NCBI RefSeq assembly: GCF_023100685.1
Contig: NZ_CP090064.1
Location: 2,976,001 to 3,040,000 of the forward strand
Direction: 5' to 3'
Origin: Proteus vulgaris
Lineage (GTDB): Bacteria > Pseudomonadota > Gammaproteobacteria > Enterobacterales > Enterobacteriaceae
DNA: 64,000 bases
Numbering within the stretch: position 1 is the stretch's first letter; each line of letters begins with the position of its first letter. A model generated the notes under the pieces. That model did no database searches. It had not been told where the DNA came from and was given only the letters and a program-made list of their open reading frames with translations. A program made the position numbers and the translations under genes. Of this stretch, positions 51,866 to 62,723 are shown in pieces.

Positions 51866-52804
51866 CTATCCCCTTGGATGATGTTGCTGATGAAGCACTT
51901 TCAAGCGCTCTGTTGCAACATGGGTATAAATCTGTGTTGTAGAGAGGTCACTGTGCCCCAATAACATCTGTACAACACGCAAGTCTGCTCCATGATTTAA
52001 AAGATGTGTTGCAAATGCATGGCGCAACACATGGGGTGATAACTTTTCAGTATCAATTCCAGCAATCACAGCATAATGTTTTATCCGATGCCAGAAAGTT
52101 TGTCGTGTCATTTTCTGCCCTCTTAGGCTAGGAAAAACAATATCGTCTGTTTTTCCTTGCATTAAAGTGGGTCTTCCATATTGCAGATATTGCTCTAACC
52201 AGTAAATAGCCTCTTCCCCTAAAGGGACTAATCTTTCTTTATCGCCCTTACCGATCACTCTTAATACACCTTGCCGTAAGCTGATATCAGAAAGAGATAA
52301 TCCCACTAATTCAGACACACGAAGCCCACAGGCATAAAGCACTTCAAGCATTGCTTTATCACGTAATTCTAATGGCTCATCAATACAAGGCGCATTGAGT
52401 AAATCATCCACTTGCCGTTCACTTAAATCTTTAGGTAAGCGTTTCGGCAATTTTGGGGTTGAGAGCAATGCACTAGGATCATCTAAACGTAATTTTTCAC
52501 GATAAAGATATTGAAATAATCGACGCATTGTACTGAGCAAACGAGCAGCACTACTGGCTTTATAGCCTTCATCAAGACGCGTTGCGAGAAAGGATTGTAA
52601 ATCCAAGGTGGTCACAGATAACCAATCCAATTGATGATGTATAAGCCATTGACCTAATGCTTGTAAATCTAAACGATAAGAACTGAGTGTATTGGCTGAT
52701 AATCCTTGCTCTAACCAAATATTGTCGAGAAATTGCTCAATGATAATATCTGTATCTTCATGAGTCTGCGTTGTTTTTTTTGTCGATAATTTGGTTTGTG
52801 GCAC
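51866..52804 (-). CDS. xerD: Site-specific tyrosine recombinase XerD
   Basis: 312 aa. N-terminal SAM-like core-binding domain ('IEQFLDNIWLEQGLSANTLSSYRLDL') and catalytic domain with Arg in 'CGLRVSELVGL', Lys in 'VIGKGDKERLVPLG', 'HVLRHAFATHLLNHGADLRVVQMLLGHSDLSTTQIYTHV' (HxxR, H and nucleophilic Tyr near residue 293). It is about 14 residues longer at the N-terminus than E. coli XerD. Resolves chromosome dimers at dif with XerC and FtsK. Divergent from fldB. Confidence 0.95.
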   Translation of the reverse strand: MPQTKLSTKKTTQTHEDTDIIIEQFLDNIWLEQGLSANTLSSYRLDLQALGQWLIHHQLDWLSVTTLDLQSFLATRLDEGYKASSAARLLSTMRRLFQYLYREKLRLDDPSALLSTPKLPKRLPKDLSERQVDDLLNAPCIDEPLELRDKAMLEVLYACGLRVSELVGLSLSDISLRQGVLRVIGKGDKERLVPLGEEAIYWLEQYLQYGRPTLMQGKTDDIVFPSLRGQKMTRQTFWHRIKHYAVIAGIDTEKLSPHVLRHAFATHLLNHGADLRVVQMLLGHSDLSTTQIYTHVATERLKVLHQQHHPRG

Positions 52805-52912
52805 AGTCTTACTCTCCTGCTCTTTAGTTTATTGCCTTTACATTATGCCTTATAAAACTTTTTTTCTGATACAATAGTGACCTTTATTGGCAAAAATATC
52901 CTAAAAATCTTT

Positions 52913-53431
52913 ATGAAAATTGGTCTATTTTACGGTTCTAGCACCTGTTACACCGAAATGGCAGCAGAAAAAATTCGTGATATTCTCGGTGAAGAGTTCG
53001 TTGATCTTCATAATGTTCAAGAGTGTGATATCACGCTTATGGAGCAATATGACATTCTTATTTTAGGTATTCCCACTTGGGATTTTGGCGAGATCCAAGA
53101 AGATTGGCTCAATATTTGGGAAACATTGCCAACATTAAATTTAAAAAACAAACTTATTGCAATGTATGGAATGGGCGACCAAATCGATTACAGCGAATGG
53201 TTTCTTGATGCACTAGGTATGCTTTACCATCATTTATTGCCAAGTGGCGTTAAATTTATTGGGTTCTGGCCTGTTGATGGATATGAGTTTGTCAGCCCAA
53301 AACCGTTGTCAGATAATGGTAAGTATTTTGTTGGTCTTGCATTAGATGACGTTAATCAATTTGAAGAAACTGATGAACGTTTATCACAATGGTGTATGCA
53401 AATTTTACGTGAAATAGAAGAAAATCTATAA
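52913..53431 (+). CDS. fldB: Flavodoxin 2
   Basis: A 172-aa long-chain flavodoxin: FMN-phosphate loop '[15 protein letters not shown]' (about residues 7-21), '[15 protein letters not shown]' and '[18 protein letters not shown]'. Electron carrier. The start at 52913 is fixed by family N-termini (MKIGLFYGS) although the frame is open 36 bp further up. xerD-fldB divergence is conserved in enterics. Confidence 0.94.
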   Translation: MKIGLFYGSSTCYTEMAAEKIRDILGEEFVDLHNVQECDITLMEQYDILILGIPTWDFGEIQEDWLNIWETLPTLNLKNKLIAMYGMGDQIDYSEWFLDALGMLYHHLLPSGVKFIGFWPVDGYEFVSPKPLSDNGKYFVGLALDDVNQFEETDERLSQWCMQILREIEENL

Positions 53432-53434
53432 ATA

Positions 53435-53463
53435 TAATGCCCAGAGATTAAATATCTGGGTAT
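53435..53463. terminator. Hairpin overlapping fldB/ygfX 3' ends
   Basis: TGCCCAGAGAT-taa-ATATCTGGGTA pairs nearly perfectly and includes the last codons of the convergent ygfX gene; possible shared terminator. Confidence 0.55.
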
Positions 53464-53855
53464 TGCATTAATAATTGCGAAAAATTACGCCATTCATTTT
53501 CAGTCATACTATCAAAAGCGACCCATAACGTGATTTGTTTTTTATTCAAAATAGAGGTCAGTGTTATTCGAGTACCAAATCGACTAATCCAAGGGCGCTT
53601 TGTTATTTGCCACTCATGAAGTTTCCATTGCACTCTATTGCCATTCAGTAAAGCAAAATCGCCTTTGATTCGACTAATGTTTTTTTGCGTAAAATACCAG
53701 CTTCCAATCAAAAATAGTAATAAAGGCACCCAAATATAAATAAAATCAGGAGGCCATGGATATAGCAATAAGCCTATTTCGAAAGCAACATAAATTGCCG
53801 TTGAAAAGAGTTGTGTAAACCATGACACTGTAAGATGCGATTTCCATAAGATCAC
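53448..53855 (-). CDS. ygfX: YgfX/CptA family membrane protein
   Basis: 135 aa. Two membrane helices (about residues 12-32 and 38-56) followed by a soluble beta-rich domain ('VQWKLHEWQITKRPWISRFGTRITL', 'WVAFDSMTENEWRNFSQLLMQYP'), the layout of E. coli YgfX, the toxin-like partner reported for SdhE/CptB. In E. coli ygfX overlaps sdhE; here the genes are 466 bp apart with an intervening terminator, so co-expression is lost or reduced. Confidence 0.8.
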   Translation of the reverse strand: MILWKSHLTVSWFTQLFSTAIYVAFEIGLLLYPWPPDFIYIWVPLLLFLIGSWYFTQKNISRIKGDFALLNGNRVQWKLHEWQITKRPWISRFGTRITLTSILNKKQITLWVAFDSMTENEWRNFSQLLMQYPDI

Positions 53856-54321
53856 GAGTTATATTAACTCCTGCTTTAGTTCTATACCGATATAAATAGC
53901 GTTAAAGAATAACCTATTTATAATGTAACTTCTTTTTTAACCTTGTAAATAGTTTACCTTATATTTTAGATTTAATTTTTTATTATTTTTGACTTTTTTA
54001 TACTTAATCAAAAAAACACAATTTAATAATAAGTACGTAATTTTTATTCTTTTTTAATTACTGTTTTAATAAAATGAGCATACCTGATTGACTAAATATT
54101 CAGAAGATAATCGTGAAAAAAAATCATTTAAACGGTAATTTATAGAGATAACACGCATTTTTATCGTAAACTTGTTCTTTATTTCATCACATTTTAGAAC
54201 ATGACTAATATTATTTTTTATATAAAAATAAAAAAACGCCTTTATTGGATAATAAAAGCGCCATTTATAATCAACAAAAAATTATTATTTAGCCTATCGC
54301 TGATTTTATACGTTTTTTTTA
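53856..54321. other. 466-bp AT-rich insertion between sdhE and ygfX
   Basis: Homologues have these genes overlapping. Here the gap contains long A/T runs, an sdhE terminator (about 54225-54270) and promoter-like sequence for ygfX. No frame with a family match and no terminal repeats marking a mobile element were seen. Confidence 0.65.
54225..54272 (-). terminator. Terminator downstream of sdhE
   Basis: Minus strand GGCGCTTTTA...TAAAGGCGTTTTTTT: 6-8 bp stem with wobble pairs, then seven T. Confidence 0.6.
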
Positions 54322-54603
54322 TTAATATTTATCAACGATCTCTGCCATTCTCGCCCTATTACGCTCTTGGATTAACTTCACCATATAATAGAGCGATTCA
54401 TCGTCAGGACGACCATGGTTCATTAACCAGTTAAATAAATCAGGATCTGCACATTCGAGTAAACGAACAAAAAGCGCTTTATCGTTATCAGATAACGTAT
54501 CGTACTCATTTTCGAAAAAAGGCATGATAGAAATATCCAGCTCGCGCATTCCACGGCGACATGCCCAGTTAATTCGTGCTTTATTCTCTATATCGATAGT
54601 CAT
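54322..54603 (-). CDS. sdhE: FAD assembly factor SdhE (CptB/YgfY)
   Basis: 93 aa with the flavinylation signature '[24 protein letters not shown]' (RGxxE core, about residues 16-21) and '[18 protein letters not shown]'. Helps attach FAD covalently to succinate dehydrogenase SdhA and fumarate reductase FrdA. Divergent from ygfZ, as in other enterics. Confidence 0.93.
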   Translation of the reverse strand: MTIDIENKARINWACRRGMRELDISIMPFFENEYDTLSDNDKALFVRLLECADPDLFNWLMNHGRPDDESLYYMVKLIQERNRARMAEIVDKY

Positions 54604-54861
54604 ACTCTGCTCTTTACATTGTTCAAATCAAGAAATACTACGATTTCTTCCTGCTTCCGATGATAGTCTTATCACGAAATTTTTAACATCAAAATGATCA
54701 CAGTTTGCAGGTTTCGTCTCATAGACACCATATTGAACACACATTTATTGATTATTTGTCAGGTTCATTTTCTGTGCGTTATAAATAATAATGACTTGCA
54801 TTGTCTTGTGACTCTTTTACCATAACTGATGTATCTGATTAATTTAATCGCTGGTGACATC

Positions 54862-55848
54862 ATGACTCAAAATTCGACTCAGGCTAAACGCCCTCATGCG
54901 GCAATCAATTTACCGTTAACACTGATTTCTTTAGATGAATGGTCACTGATAACAGCAACCGGTGCTGACAGTGAAAAATATCTACAAGGCCAATTAACTA
55001 CCGATATTACAGCACTTCCTGCAACCACGCATACACTATCAGCACACTGTGAAGCAAAAGGAAAAATGTGGAGTACATTACGCTTTTTCCATATGCAAGA
55101 CGGCTTTGCTTATATTTTGCGTAAAAATGTCGCACAAAAACAACTGACTGAATTAAAGAAATACGCAGTATTTTCAAAAATAACCTTAGCAGAAAATACA
55201 CAAGCCGTATTATTAGGATTAGCAGGACAAGGCGCAGCTCAGGCTTTAGCTGACTATTTTCCTAATATTCCTCGCAAAGCGAACGAAGTCGTTAATCACG
55301 ACAATACTTATATTCTTCAACTGCCTTTACCTACTGAACGTTTCTTAATTGTCACGGACGAAGAAACAGCAAAAAATCTAGCCACGACATTAAAAGCGCA
55401 AACAAGTGATAGTGAGCAATGGTTAGCTTTAGATATTGAAGCTGGATACCCTATTATTGATACCCCTAATATCGAACAGTTTTTACCTCAAGCAACAAAC
55501 CTACAAGCATTGCCACTGAGCATTTGCTTTAAAAAAGGTTGTTATACAGGGCAAGAAATGGTCTCTCGTGCAAAATTCAGAGGTGCCAATAAACGTGCTA
55601 TGTATCTATTATCTGGTGGTAGTACTGAGTTACCAGAAATTGGCGGTAGTATTGAGTGGCAATTGGGTGAAGATAAATGGCGTAAAACGGGCACTGTATT
55701 AAGTGCTGTACGTATGGCTGACAATACTATTCTTGCAGAAGTTATTATGAATAACGACATGGAAGCTGACAGCGTATTTCGTGTCCAAGGCGATAACATC
55801 AGTCGCTTATCCATTAAACCTCTTCCTTACTCTTTAGAAGAAGAGTAA
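54862..55848 (+). CDS. ygfZ: tRNA-modifying/Fe-S cluster protein YgfZ
   Basis: A 328-aa GcvT-like folate-binding protein with the diagnostic 'KKGCYTGQEMVSRAKFRG' (K-G-C-Y-T-G-Q-E about residues 225-232; the Cys is essential in E. coli) and N-terminal 'GADSEKYLQGQLTTDI'. It supports certain Fe-S enzymes such as MiaB in a folate-dependent way. The start at 54862 is chosen over 54829 on homologue length, with GGTGA upstream. Confidence 0.93.
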   Translation: MTQNSTQAKRPHAAINLPLTLISLDEWSLITATGADSEKYLQGQLTTDITALPATTHTLSAHCEAKGKMWSTLRFFHMQDGFAYILRKNVAQKQLTELKKYAVFSKITLAENTQAVLLGLAGQGAAQALADYFPNIPRKANEVVNHDNTYILQLPLPTERFLIVTDEETAKNLATTLKAQTSDSEQWLALDIEAGYPIIDTPNIEQFLPQATNLQALPLSICFKKGCYTGQEMVSRAKFRGANKRAMYLLSGGSTELPEIGGSIEWQLGEDKWRKTGTVLSAVRMADNTILAEVIMNNDMEADSVFRVQGDNISRLSIKPLPYSLEEE

Positions 55849-55875
55849 CACTTATTTAAATCAGAATGGATTTTT

Positions 55876-56478
55876 ATGACACAACAAACTAATGGGGCTT
55901 TTGGCCCCTTTTCAGAAACTATTAATTTCATTATGGAATTAGATAAACTTAAACGTGTTTATCGTAAAAATAATGTATTAGACAATAGCCGTTCTGAAAA
56001 TACGGCAGAACATAGCTGGCATTTTGCGGTTGCTGCAATGAGTTTCCAACCTTATGCGGGCGATATAGATATGGGCCGTGCTATTCAATTAGCTTTAGTC
56101 CACGATATCGTTGAAATCGACGCTGGTGACGTTATGGTGTATGACGTTGCTGCTCGTGAAGCCATCAAAGAACACGAGCAAAAAGCGGCAAGACGCATTT
56201 TTGCTTTATTACCTTCTCCACAAAGTGAATATTTCCTCAATTTATGGCTGGAATATGATGCGGCTGAAACACCTGAATCTCAGTTTGCTAATATTCTTGA
56301 TCGTGCCATGCCAATGCTGATGAACTTACATAATGAAGGTCAAAGTTGGGTAGAAAATAATATCCGCTTAGAACAAGTATTAGCGCGCAATCTGTTTATT
56401 GAAAAACAGTGGCCAGAGTTTTGGCAATATCTCTACCCTCAATTATTAGAGGCGCAGAAAAAAGGCTGGTTAAAATAA
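55876..56478 (+). CDS. HD-domain phosphohydrolase (HD_3 family)
   Basis: 200 aa. Metal-binding HD pattern: 'ENTAEHSWHFAVAAM' (first His, about residue 46), 'ALVHDIVEIDAGDV' (HD about residues 77-78), and a later Asp in 'ILDRAMPML'. Similar to HDDC2/YGK1-type 5'-deoxynucleotidases rather than to E. coli YfbR by sequence. 27 bp after ygfZ and probably co-transcribed. The substrate is inferred only by family. Confidence 0.85.
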   Translation: MTQQTNGAFGPFSETINFIMELDKLKRVYRKNNVLDNSRSENTAEHSWHFAVAAMSFQPYAGDIDMGRAIQLALVHDIVEIDAGDVMVYDVAAREAIKEHEQKAARRIFALLPSPQSEYFLNLWLEYDAAETPESQFANILDRAMPMLMNLHNEGQSWVENNIRLEQVLARNLFIEKQWPEFWQYLYPQLLEAQKKGWLK

Positions 56479-56485
56479 CAACAAA

Positions 56486-56520
56486 AAATACCGATGGCTA
56501 ACTTAACCATCGGTATTTTA
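56486..56520. terminator. Bidirectional terminator HD gene / gcvP
   Basis: AAATACCGATGG-ctaacttaa-CCATCGGTATTT: perfect 12-bp stem with A and T flanks. Confidence 0.88.
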
Positions 56521-56545
56521 TTTAGGAATATTGTTAGATTAAAGC

Positions 56546-59422
56546 TTATTCGTAATCACTAATTGGCGCACATGAACAATGTAAATGGCGGTCGCCATAC
56601 ACATCATCAAGACGTTTAACCGCAGGCCAATATTTGCTTTGTTTCGTTGCTTCACTTGGGAATACAGCACATTCTCGGCTATAACTGTGTGGCCACTCTT
56701 GCACTAATTCATATTGTGTATGAGGTGCATTAACTAATGGATTGTCATCAATTGGCCATACACCTTTATCTACCTGTGCAATTTCAGCACGAATAGAAAG
56801 CAGAGCTTCAATAAAGCGGTCAATTTCTACTTTACTTTCTGATTCTGTCGGCTCAATCATCAATGTACCCGCAACAGGGAATGACATGGTTGGAGCGTGG
56901 AATCCGTAGTCAATTAAACGCTTAGCCACATCCATTTCACTGATACCGTAATTCGCTTTTAATGGACGAATATCGATAATACATTCATGTGCGACATAAC
57001 CATCAGCACCAGCATAAAGAATGTCATAGTCATTTTTCAGACGTTGCGCGATATAGTTCGCATTTAAGATTGCCACTTGGCTTGCTTGTTTAAGCCCTTG
57101 TGACCCCATCATACGAATATACATCCAACTAATTGGTAATATTGAAGCGCTACCGAACTGGGCCGCAGAAACGGCACCTTGTGTAGTGACATTCTCCATT
57201 TCAACAACAGAATGTCCTGGTACAAATGGCGCTAAGTGTGATTTCACACCAATAGGCCCCATACCTGGACCGCCGCCGCCATGAGGGATACAGAAGGTTT
57301 TATGTAAGTTTAAATGAGAAACATCAGAGCCAATAAAGCCTGGTGTAGTTATCCCTACTTGCGCATTCATATTGGCACCATCAAGATAAACTTGTCCGCC
57401 ATATTGATGAATGATCTCGCAAACTTCACGAATACCTTCTTCGTAAACACCATGTGTTGATGGATATGTCACCATCACACAAGAGAGTTCAGCTTGATGT
57501 TTTTCTGCTTTGGCTTTTAAGTCTGCAATATCAATGTTGCCATTGTCATCACAACCAACAACCACCACAGTCATGCCTGCCATATGGGCAGACGCAGGGT
57601 TAGTACCGTGTGCAGAGCTTGGAATTAAACAAATATGACGTACATTTTCACCACGACTTTGGTGATAACGGCGGATTGCTAATAGACCCGCATATTCCCC
57701 TTGTGCCCCAGAGTTTGGTTGCATACACATTGCATCATAACCGGTTAATGCAGCAAGCCAATTAGCCAATTGCCCAATCATCACCTGATAGCCTTTCGCT
57801 TGATAGGCTGGGCAAAATGGATGTAGCTCTGTAAATTCAGGCCATGTAATTGGGATCATTTCAGCAGCTGCATTTAGTTTCATCGTACATGAACCTAATG
57901 GGATCATGGCTTGATTTAAAGCTAAGTCTTTATTTTCTAAACGATGCATATAACGCATCATTTCAGTTTCACTGTGATAATGATGAAAATTTTCATGTGT
58001 TAACACAGTGTCTTTACGTTGCATAGACACGGGAATAGATGCTGAAGATAAAGCGACTTGTTTATCAAGTGCATCAATATCACCCACCAATGCTTTACCA
58101 CTGATGATCTCAATAAGCTTTGATACATCTTCACGAGTTGTAATCTCACTTAATGTGACACCAACGGCACCCACAATATCAGTACGCAAGTTAATTTCAG
58201 CGTCTTTTGCACGTTGTAATACAGCGGCTTTGTCTGCTGTTTCAACTGTTAAGGTATCAAACCAAGTTTGGTGGCGTAAGACCATACCATTTTGCTGTAA
58301 ACCGGCAGCCAAAATATCTGTTAAACGATGAATACGTTGAGCGATGGTTCTTAACCCTTCTGGCCCATGATAAACCGCATACATAGCAGCAATGTTGGCA
58401 AGTAAAACTTGAGATGTACAGATATTGGAGTTGGCTTTTTCACGACGAATATGCTGTTCTCGAGTTTGCATTGCCATGCGTAATGCACGATTACCCGCGG
58501 CATCACGAGACACTCCGATGATACGACCTGGCATTGCTCGCTTATATTCATCACGACAAGCAAAGAATGCCGCATGAGGGCCACCATATCCCATAGGTAC
58601 ACCAAAACGTTGTGCTGAACCTAATACGATATCAGCGCCTTGATGACCCGGTGCTGTTAATACCACCAGCGCCATTAAATCGGCAGCAACACTAGTAATG
58701 ATTTTACGTTCTTTCAGTTCAGCCAATAACTTACTGTAATCATGAACTTCACCCGTTGTGCCAACTTGTTGTAATAGCACACCAAAAACACCTTCAAGCT
58801 CTAATACCTTTTCCGCTTTATCAACAACAACCTCAAAACCAAAGGTATCTGCCCGTGTTTTTACCACATCTAGGGTTTGGGGATGAATATCATCAGCGAC
58901 AAAGAAACGATCTGCATTTTTTTGTTTGCTTACACGTTTTGCCATCGCCATTGCTTCAGCGGCAGCCGTTGCTTCATCAAGTAACGACGCAGAAGCAAGA
59001 TCCATTCCCGTATAATCAATAGTGACTTGTTGGAAATTCAGCAGCGACTCAAGACGACCTTGAGACACTTCTGGCTGATACGGTGTATAAGCAGTATACC
59101 AGCCCGGATTTTCTAATAAATTACGCAAAATCACTGGAGGTAATACAGAAGGCGCATAACCCATACCAATATAAGAAGTAAATCGCTTATTTTGGCTGGC
59201 GATGGCTTTAAGTTCAGCCAAGGCTTCTTGCTCTGTTGCTCCAGCTCCCACATTTGGTGGAGTATCTAGTTGGATATTATCTGGAACAATTTTTTGGGTT
59301 AATTCATTTAATGAGGAGACGCCAACAGCACTGAGCATCTCTTTAATCTGTTCTGGTGATGAACCAATATGGCGACGAATAAATTCATCACGATACTCTA
59401 ACTGATTTAAAGTCTGTGTCAT
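56546..59422 (-). CDS. gcvP: Glycine dehydrogenase (decarboxylating), P-protein
   Basis: 958 aa (E. coli 957), the fused homodimeric form. PLP lysine in '[24 protein letters not shown]' (about residue 709). N-terminal half carries '[20 protein letters not shown]' and '[33 protein letters not shown]'. Decarboxylates glycine and transfers aminomethyl to the lipoyl arm of GcvH. Last gene of gcvTHP; a strong hairpin sits between gcvH and this gene. Confidence 0.97.
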   Translation of the reverse strand: MTQTLNQLEYRDEFIRRHIGSSPEQIKEMLSAVGVSSLNELTQKIVPDNIQLDTPPNVGAGATEQEALAELKAIASQNKRFTSYIGMGYAPSVLPPVILRNLLENPGWYTAYTPYQPEVSQGRLESLLNFQQVTIDYTGMDLASASLLDEATAAAEAMAMAKRVSKQKNADRFFVADDIHPQTLDVVKTRADTFGFEVVVDKAEKVLELEGVFGVLLQQVGTTGEVHDYSKLLAELKERKIITSVAADLMALVVLTAPGHQGADIVLGSAQRFGVPMGYGGPHAAFFACRDEYKRAMPGRIIGVSRDAAGNRALRMAMQTREQHIRREKANSNICTSQVLLANIAAMYAVYHGPEGLRTIAQRIHRLTDILAAGLQQNGMVLRHQTWFDTLTVETADKAAVLQRAKDAEINLRTDIVGAVGVTLSEITTREDVSKLIEIISGKALVGDIDALDKQVALSSASIPVSMQRKDTVLTHENFHHYHSETEMMRYMHRLENKDLALNQAMIPLGSCTMKLNAAAEMIPITWPEFTELHPFCPAYQAKGYQVMIGQLANWLAALTGYDAMCMQPNSGAQGEYAGLLAIRRYHQSRGENVRHICLIPSSAHGTNPASAHMAGMTVVVVGCDDNGNIDIADLKAKAEKHQAELSCVMVTYPSTHGVYEEGIREVCEIIHQYGGQVYLDGANMNAQVGITTPGFIGSDVSHLNLHKTFCIPHGGGGPGMGPIGVKSHLAPFVPGHSVVEMENVTTQGAVSAAQFGSASILPISWMYIRMMGSQGLKQASQVAILNANYIAQRLKNDYDILYAGADGYVAHECIIDIRPLKANYGISEMDVAKRLIDYGFHAPTMSFPVAGTLMIEPTESESKVEIDRFIEALLSIRAEIAQVDKGVWPIDDNPLVNAPHTQYELVQEWPHSYSRECAVFPSEATKQSKYWPAVKRLDDVYGDRHLHCSCAPISDYE

Positions 59423-59515
59423 TGCAAGTAATTTCCTGAATTCACGATGAATGGATAGGTAATAGCCATGGCTTAAAGAACGTAGTGATAGCTATAAATA
59501 ACAAGCTAATAAATA

Positions 59516-59550
59516 AAAACGCCCCGGCATGGTTTGACGGGGCGTTTAGT
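59516..59550 (-). terminator. Intra-operon terminator-like hairpin gcvH-gcvP
   Basis: On the minus strand AAACGCCCCG...CGGGGCGTTTTTATTT: 9-10 bp GC-rich stem immediately after the gcvH stop, followed by five T. gcvP begins 94 bp later on the same strand. Confidence 0.8.
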
Positions 59551-59551
59551 T

Positions 59552-59944
59552 TTATTCTTCGCTATCTACCAGCTCTTGATAACCAGCAGCATCAAGTAGG
59601 TCATCTAATTCGCTTTCATTATTTGCTTTAATGCGAAATAGCCAACCTTCTCCGTAAGGTGCGCTGTTTACCAGCTCTGGAGAACCATCTAACTCTTCAT
59701 TTACTGCGATAATTTCACCTGATAATGGTGAATAGATATCTGATGCAGCTTTTACTGATTCCGCTACTGCACAATCATCACCCGCTGCCACTTCTCTACC
59801 CACTTCAGGTAGATCAACAAACACCATGTCACCTAATAATTCCTGTGCATGTTCAGTAATACCGATAGTGTATTCACCATTTCCTTCTGAACGGACCCAC
59901 TCATGAGACTGCGCGTATTTTAATTCACTAGGTATTTGACTCAT
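59552..59944 (-). CDS. gcvH: Glycine cleavage system H protein
   Basis: A 130-aa lipoyl-domain carrier. Lipoylated Lys in '[20 protein letters not shown]' (about residue 65), preceded by '[12 protein letters not shown]'. The true start is 59944 ([16 protein letters not shown]), with GGAGAG upstream; the frame stays open another 78 bp, overlapping gcvT, but that extension has no homologue support. Confidence 0.96.
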   Translation of the reverse strand: MSQIPSELKYAQSHEWVRSEGNGEYTIGITEHAQELLGDMVFVDLPEVGREVAAGDDCAVAESVKAASDIYSPLSGEIIAVNEELDGSPELVNSAPYGEGWLFRIKANNESELDDLLDAAGYQELVDSEE

Positions 59945-59978
59945 TGACCTTACTCTCCATTTAAAATAATTGTGCGTG

Positions 59979-61073
59979 TTATACCAATGCTTTACCTGAA
60001 CGAACAAAACCAGGTTTAACAACTTCTACTGGCATTTCACGATTACGCATTAATACAATTGCGCTATCTTTAATACCTGCGGGAACTCTTGCTAATGCAA
60101 TACTAAAGCCTAATGTGGGCGAGAAAGTACCACTTGTAATCACACCTTCTCTTAATTCCCCCAAATCATCAGTAAAGTGTACGGCAGTACCTGCTCGTAG
60201 CACACCTTTCTCTCGCATAACAAGTCCAACAAGTTTATCTGTGCCTGTTGCGCGTAATTTTTCTAATGCTTCTCGACCAATAAATTGACGATCTTCAGGT
60301 GCCCACGCAATCGTCCAGCCCATATTAGCTTCAAGTGGATTAATAGTTTCATCCATCTCTTGGCTATAAAGATTCATTCCAGCTTCTAAGCGTAATGTAT
60401 CTCTTGCACCTAATCCGGCAGGTTTAACACCCACCGCTAATAATTTTTTCCAGAAATTGACGGCTTGCTCTTTTGGCATCGCAATTTCATAACCCGCTTC
60501 ACCGGTATAGCCTGTTGTTGCGATAAACAAATCATCAAGCTCTACACCATAAAAAGGCTTCATAGCTGAAACAACTTGGCGTTGCTGTTCAGTTAATAAA
60601 CGTTGAACCTTTTCTTGTGCGTGAGGGCCTTGAACCGCGATTAATGCCAAATCATCACGAACAGTAATATCAACCACGTAATTTGAAGCATGTTGCTCAA
60701 TCCATGCCAGATCTTTTTCACGAGTAGCGGAGTTCACCACAAGGCGATAGAAAGAATCATCAAAGTAATAGACGATAAGATCATCAATTACACCGCCTGA
60801 AGCATTAAGCATACCGGTATAAAGCGCCTTACCTTTTTCGGTGAGTTTAGCGACATCATTCGCTAATAAATAACGTAGGAAATCTTTAACTTGCGAGCCA
60901 TGTAAGTCAACAATGGTCATATGAGAAACATCAAACATACCTGCATCACGGCGTACATTGTGATGTTCATCTATTTGAGAGCCATAATGCAGTGGCATCA
61001 TCCAACCATGAAAATCGACCATACGAGCACCGCAGGCTACGTGCTCATCATACAACGGAGTCTGTTTTGCCAT
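59979..61073 (-). CDS. gcvT: Aminomethyltransferase (glycine cleavage T protein)
   Basis: 364 aa. Folate-binding aminomethyltransferase: '[28 protein letters not shown]', catalytic Asp region '[13 protein letters not shown]' (about residue 97), '[11 protein letters not shown]' and '[24 protein letters not shown]'. Releases ammonia and gives 5,10-methylene-THF. First gene of the operon, 34 bp before gcvH. Confidence 0.97.
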   Translation of the reverse strand: MAKQTPLYDEHVACGARMVDFHGWMMPLHYGSQIDEHHNVRRDAGMFDVSHMTIVDLHGSQVKDFLRYLLANDVAKLTEKGKALYTGMLNASGGVIDDLIVYYFDDSFYRLVVNSATREKDLAWIEQHASNYVVDITVRDDLALIAVQGPHAQEKVQRLLTEQQRQVVSAMKPFYGVELDDLFIATTGYTGEAGYEIAMPKEQAVNFWKKLLAVGVKPAGLGARDTLRLEAGMNLYSQEMDETINPLEANMGWTIAWAPEDRQFIGREALEKLRATGTDKLVGLVMREKGVLRAGTAVHFTDDLGELREGVITSGTFSPTLGFSIALARVPAGIKDSAIVLMRNREMPVEVVKPGFVRSGKALV

Positions 61074-61487
61074 TCTTCCCTCTTTCTACTTTTACTTTAG
61101 ATTATTCAGAGAACGCAATTTGTTAAATATAAAATTAAACTTGATTAGAAATCAGCGTATTAATCACGAGTTTAAGTTTATTTTTAAACAGGGATTTAAC
61201 AAATACGAGCAATTAACGTACAACGCAAACGATACCACCTTCTTGAACTTAGCATTGTCAGAAAAAATAAACCATAAGTTAAAATAGGGTATTGTGTCTC
61301 TCAATCATAATAGAGAGATATGAGTATGCAGAACTAATGATTGCAATTATGCGTATCAGCGCTCATTTTTGGCGAGGAATTCCTGTGAAAAAGGAATTAG
61401 TGCAAAGAATAGACTGAAAAAATAGATTTTTTTAGTTCTATTTCTTCAGTCAGATATAAATAAAAGTAATGTGAAATAAGAGAGGAA
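61074..61487. other. gcv promoter region and ubiI 3' region
   Basis: 414 bp. Nearest gcvT is AT-rich sequence with CTAAT (61141-61149 on the minus strand) and ATTAAT motifs of the kind bound by GcvA. No glycine riboswitch was recognised. A hairpin GACTGAAGAAATAG.../...CTATTTTTTCAGTC (61412-61451) probably ends ubiI. Confidence 0.55.
61412..61451 (-). terminator. Hairpin downstream of ubiI
   Basis: 14-bp arms with one mismatch and a T-rich loop, 37 bp beyond the ubiI stop. Confidence 0.6.
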
Positions 61488-62723
61488 TTAGATTTTTTCA
61501 ACTGAAGTGAAATTTTTATCACTTAACCATTCAGGTAAATCAGAAAGCCCCATTGCTTGTTCAAGTAACTTTGGTTTTACGCCCGGTAAACTATCTGCTA
61601 ACGAAAGGCCGATATCTCGAACCAGCTTTTTAACTGGATTGTTGCCAGCAAAAAGTTCACGAAATCCCTGCATACTGGCTAACATCACGGCAGCCGCATG
61701 TTTGCGACGACGCTCAAATCGTCTCAAATAGAGATATTCACCAAAATCTTTACCCTCTGCTTTTAAGCGACGGATCTCACCAATTAACTCTGCAACATCC
61801 ATAAAACCTAGGTTAACGCCTTGCCCTGCTAAAGGATGAATAGTATGTGCCGCATCTCCTAATAACGCTAAACGAGGCGCTGCAAATTGGCGTGCATAAC
61901 GACCAGTTAGTGGTATTGTCATGCGATCACTGATTAATTCACATTGACCCAAACGCATATCAAATGTCACACCTAATGTGCGCTCAAATAAGGTTTTATC
62001 TGCATTTTTGTAGTGTTCAGCTAGATGGCTTGGTAAAGACCAAACAATAGAACAAGTATGAGGTTCAGAAAGAGGTAGAAATGCTAAAATACCTTCACCA
62101 TGGAAGACTTGGCGAGCAACATTGTCGTGGGGTTGTTCAGTACGAATAGTAGCAACTAAGGCATGATGTTCATAATCCCAAAAAGTCAGAGGAATATCTG
62201 CATGTTTACGTAACCATGAATTAGCACCATCGGCTCCGACAACTAATCTTGCCGTCAACATTTCACCATCATTAAGGGTAATAAATGCATCATTTTCCCC
62301 CCAAACAACACGTTCAATTTGTGTCGATGAATAGAAGGTTATATCACTGTGGCTTTCACATTTTTGCCAAAGCACTTCTCGAATAAGGTTATTTTCGATA
62401 ATAGAGCCTAAATGGCTGAACCCTTCTTTTTGTGCCGAAAATTCAATACGACCAAAACTATCTTGATCCCAAACTTCCATACCTTGGTAAGGCGTTGCTC
62501 GTAAAGCATTTAAGTTTTCCCAAACACCTAATTTTTTCAGCAACATCTCACTGGCAGTATTAATAGCGGATACCCGTAATGAAAAATCATCTTGCGGGTG
62601 AAAATGTTTTGTTACTGGGTGATTTTCTATTATCGCTATACGTAATCCACACCCGTGTAATCCGCTGGCTAATGCAAGCCCAACCATTCCACCACCAGCA
62701 ATAACAACATCAAATGATTTCAT
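61488..62723 (-). CDS. ubiI: 2-octaprenylphenol 6-hydroxylase/UbiI (VisC) FAD monooxygenase
   Basis: 411 aa. FAD Rossmann motif 'VVIAGGGMVGLALASGL' (about residues 5-21), 'VVGADGANSWLRKHADIP' (DG motif), and 'RLALLGDAAHTIHPLAGQGVNLGFMDVAELI' (GD motif, about 286-316). Sequence follows E. coli UbiI ('GMEVWDQDSFGRI', 'PLTFWDYEHHALVATIRTEQPHD'). Introduces the C5 hydroxyl in aerobic ubiquinone synthesis. 201 bp downstream of ubiH, same strand. Confidence 0.95.
   Translation of the reverse strand: MKSFDVVIAGGGMVGLALASGLHGCGLRIAIIENHPVTKHFHPQDDFSLRVSAINTASEMLLKKLGVWENLNALRATPYQGMEVWDQDSFGRIEFSAQKEGFSHLGSIIENNLIREVLWQKCESHSDITFYSSTQIERVVWGENDAFITLNDGEMLTARLVVGADGANSWLRKHADIPLTFWDYEHHALVATIRTEQPHDNVARQVFHGEGILAFLPLSEPHTCSIVWSLPSHLAEHYKNADKTLFERTLGVTFDMRLGQCELISDRMTIPLTGRYARQFAAPRLALLGDAAHTIHPLAGQGVNLGFMDVAELIGEIRRLKAEGKDFGEYLYLRRFERRRKHAAAVMLASMQGFRELFAGNNPVKKLVRDIGLSLADSLPGVKPKLLEQAMGLSDLPEWLSDKNFTSVEKI

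Noticed and set aside
54201..54434. 77-codon plus-strand frame over the sdhE 3' end
   Set aside because: Its second half is antisense to the conserved sdhE gene and its first half is the A/T-rich terminator region.
61074..61487. Glycine riboswitch upstream of gcvT
   Set aside because: The conserved tandem aptamer features could not be found; control by a GcvA-type activator is more likely in enterics.
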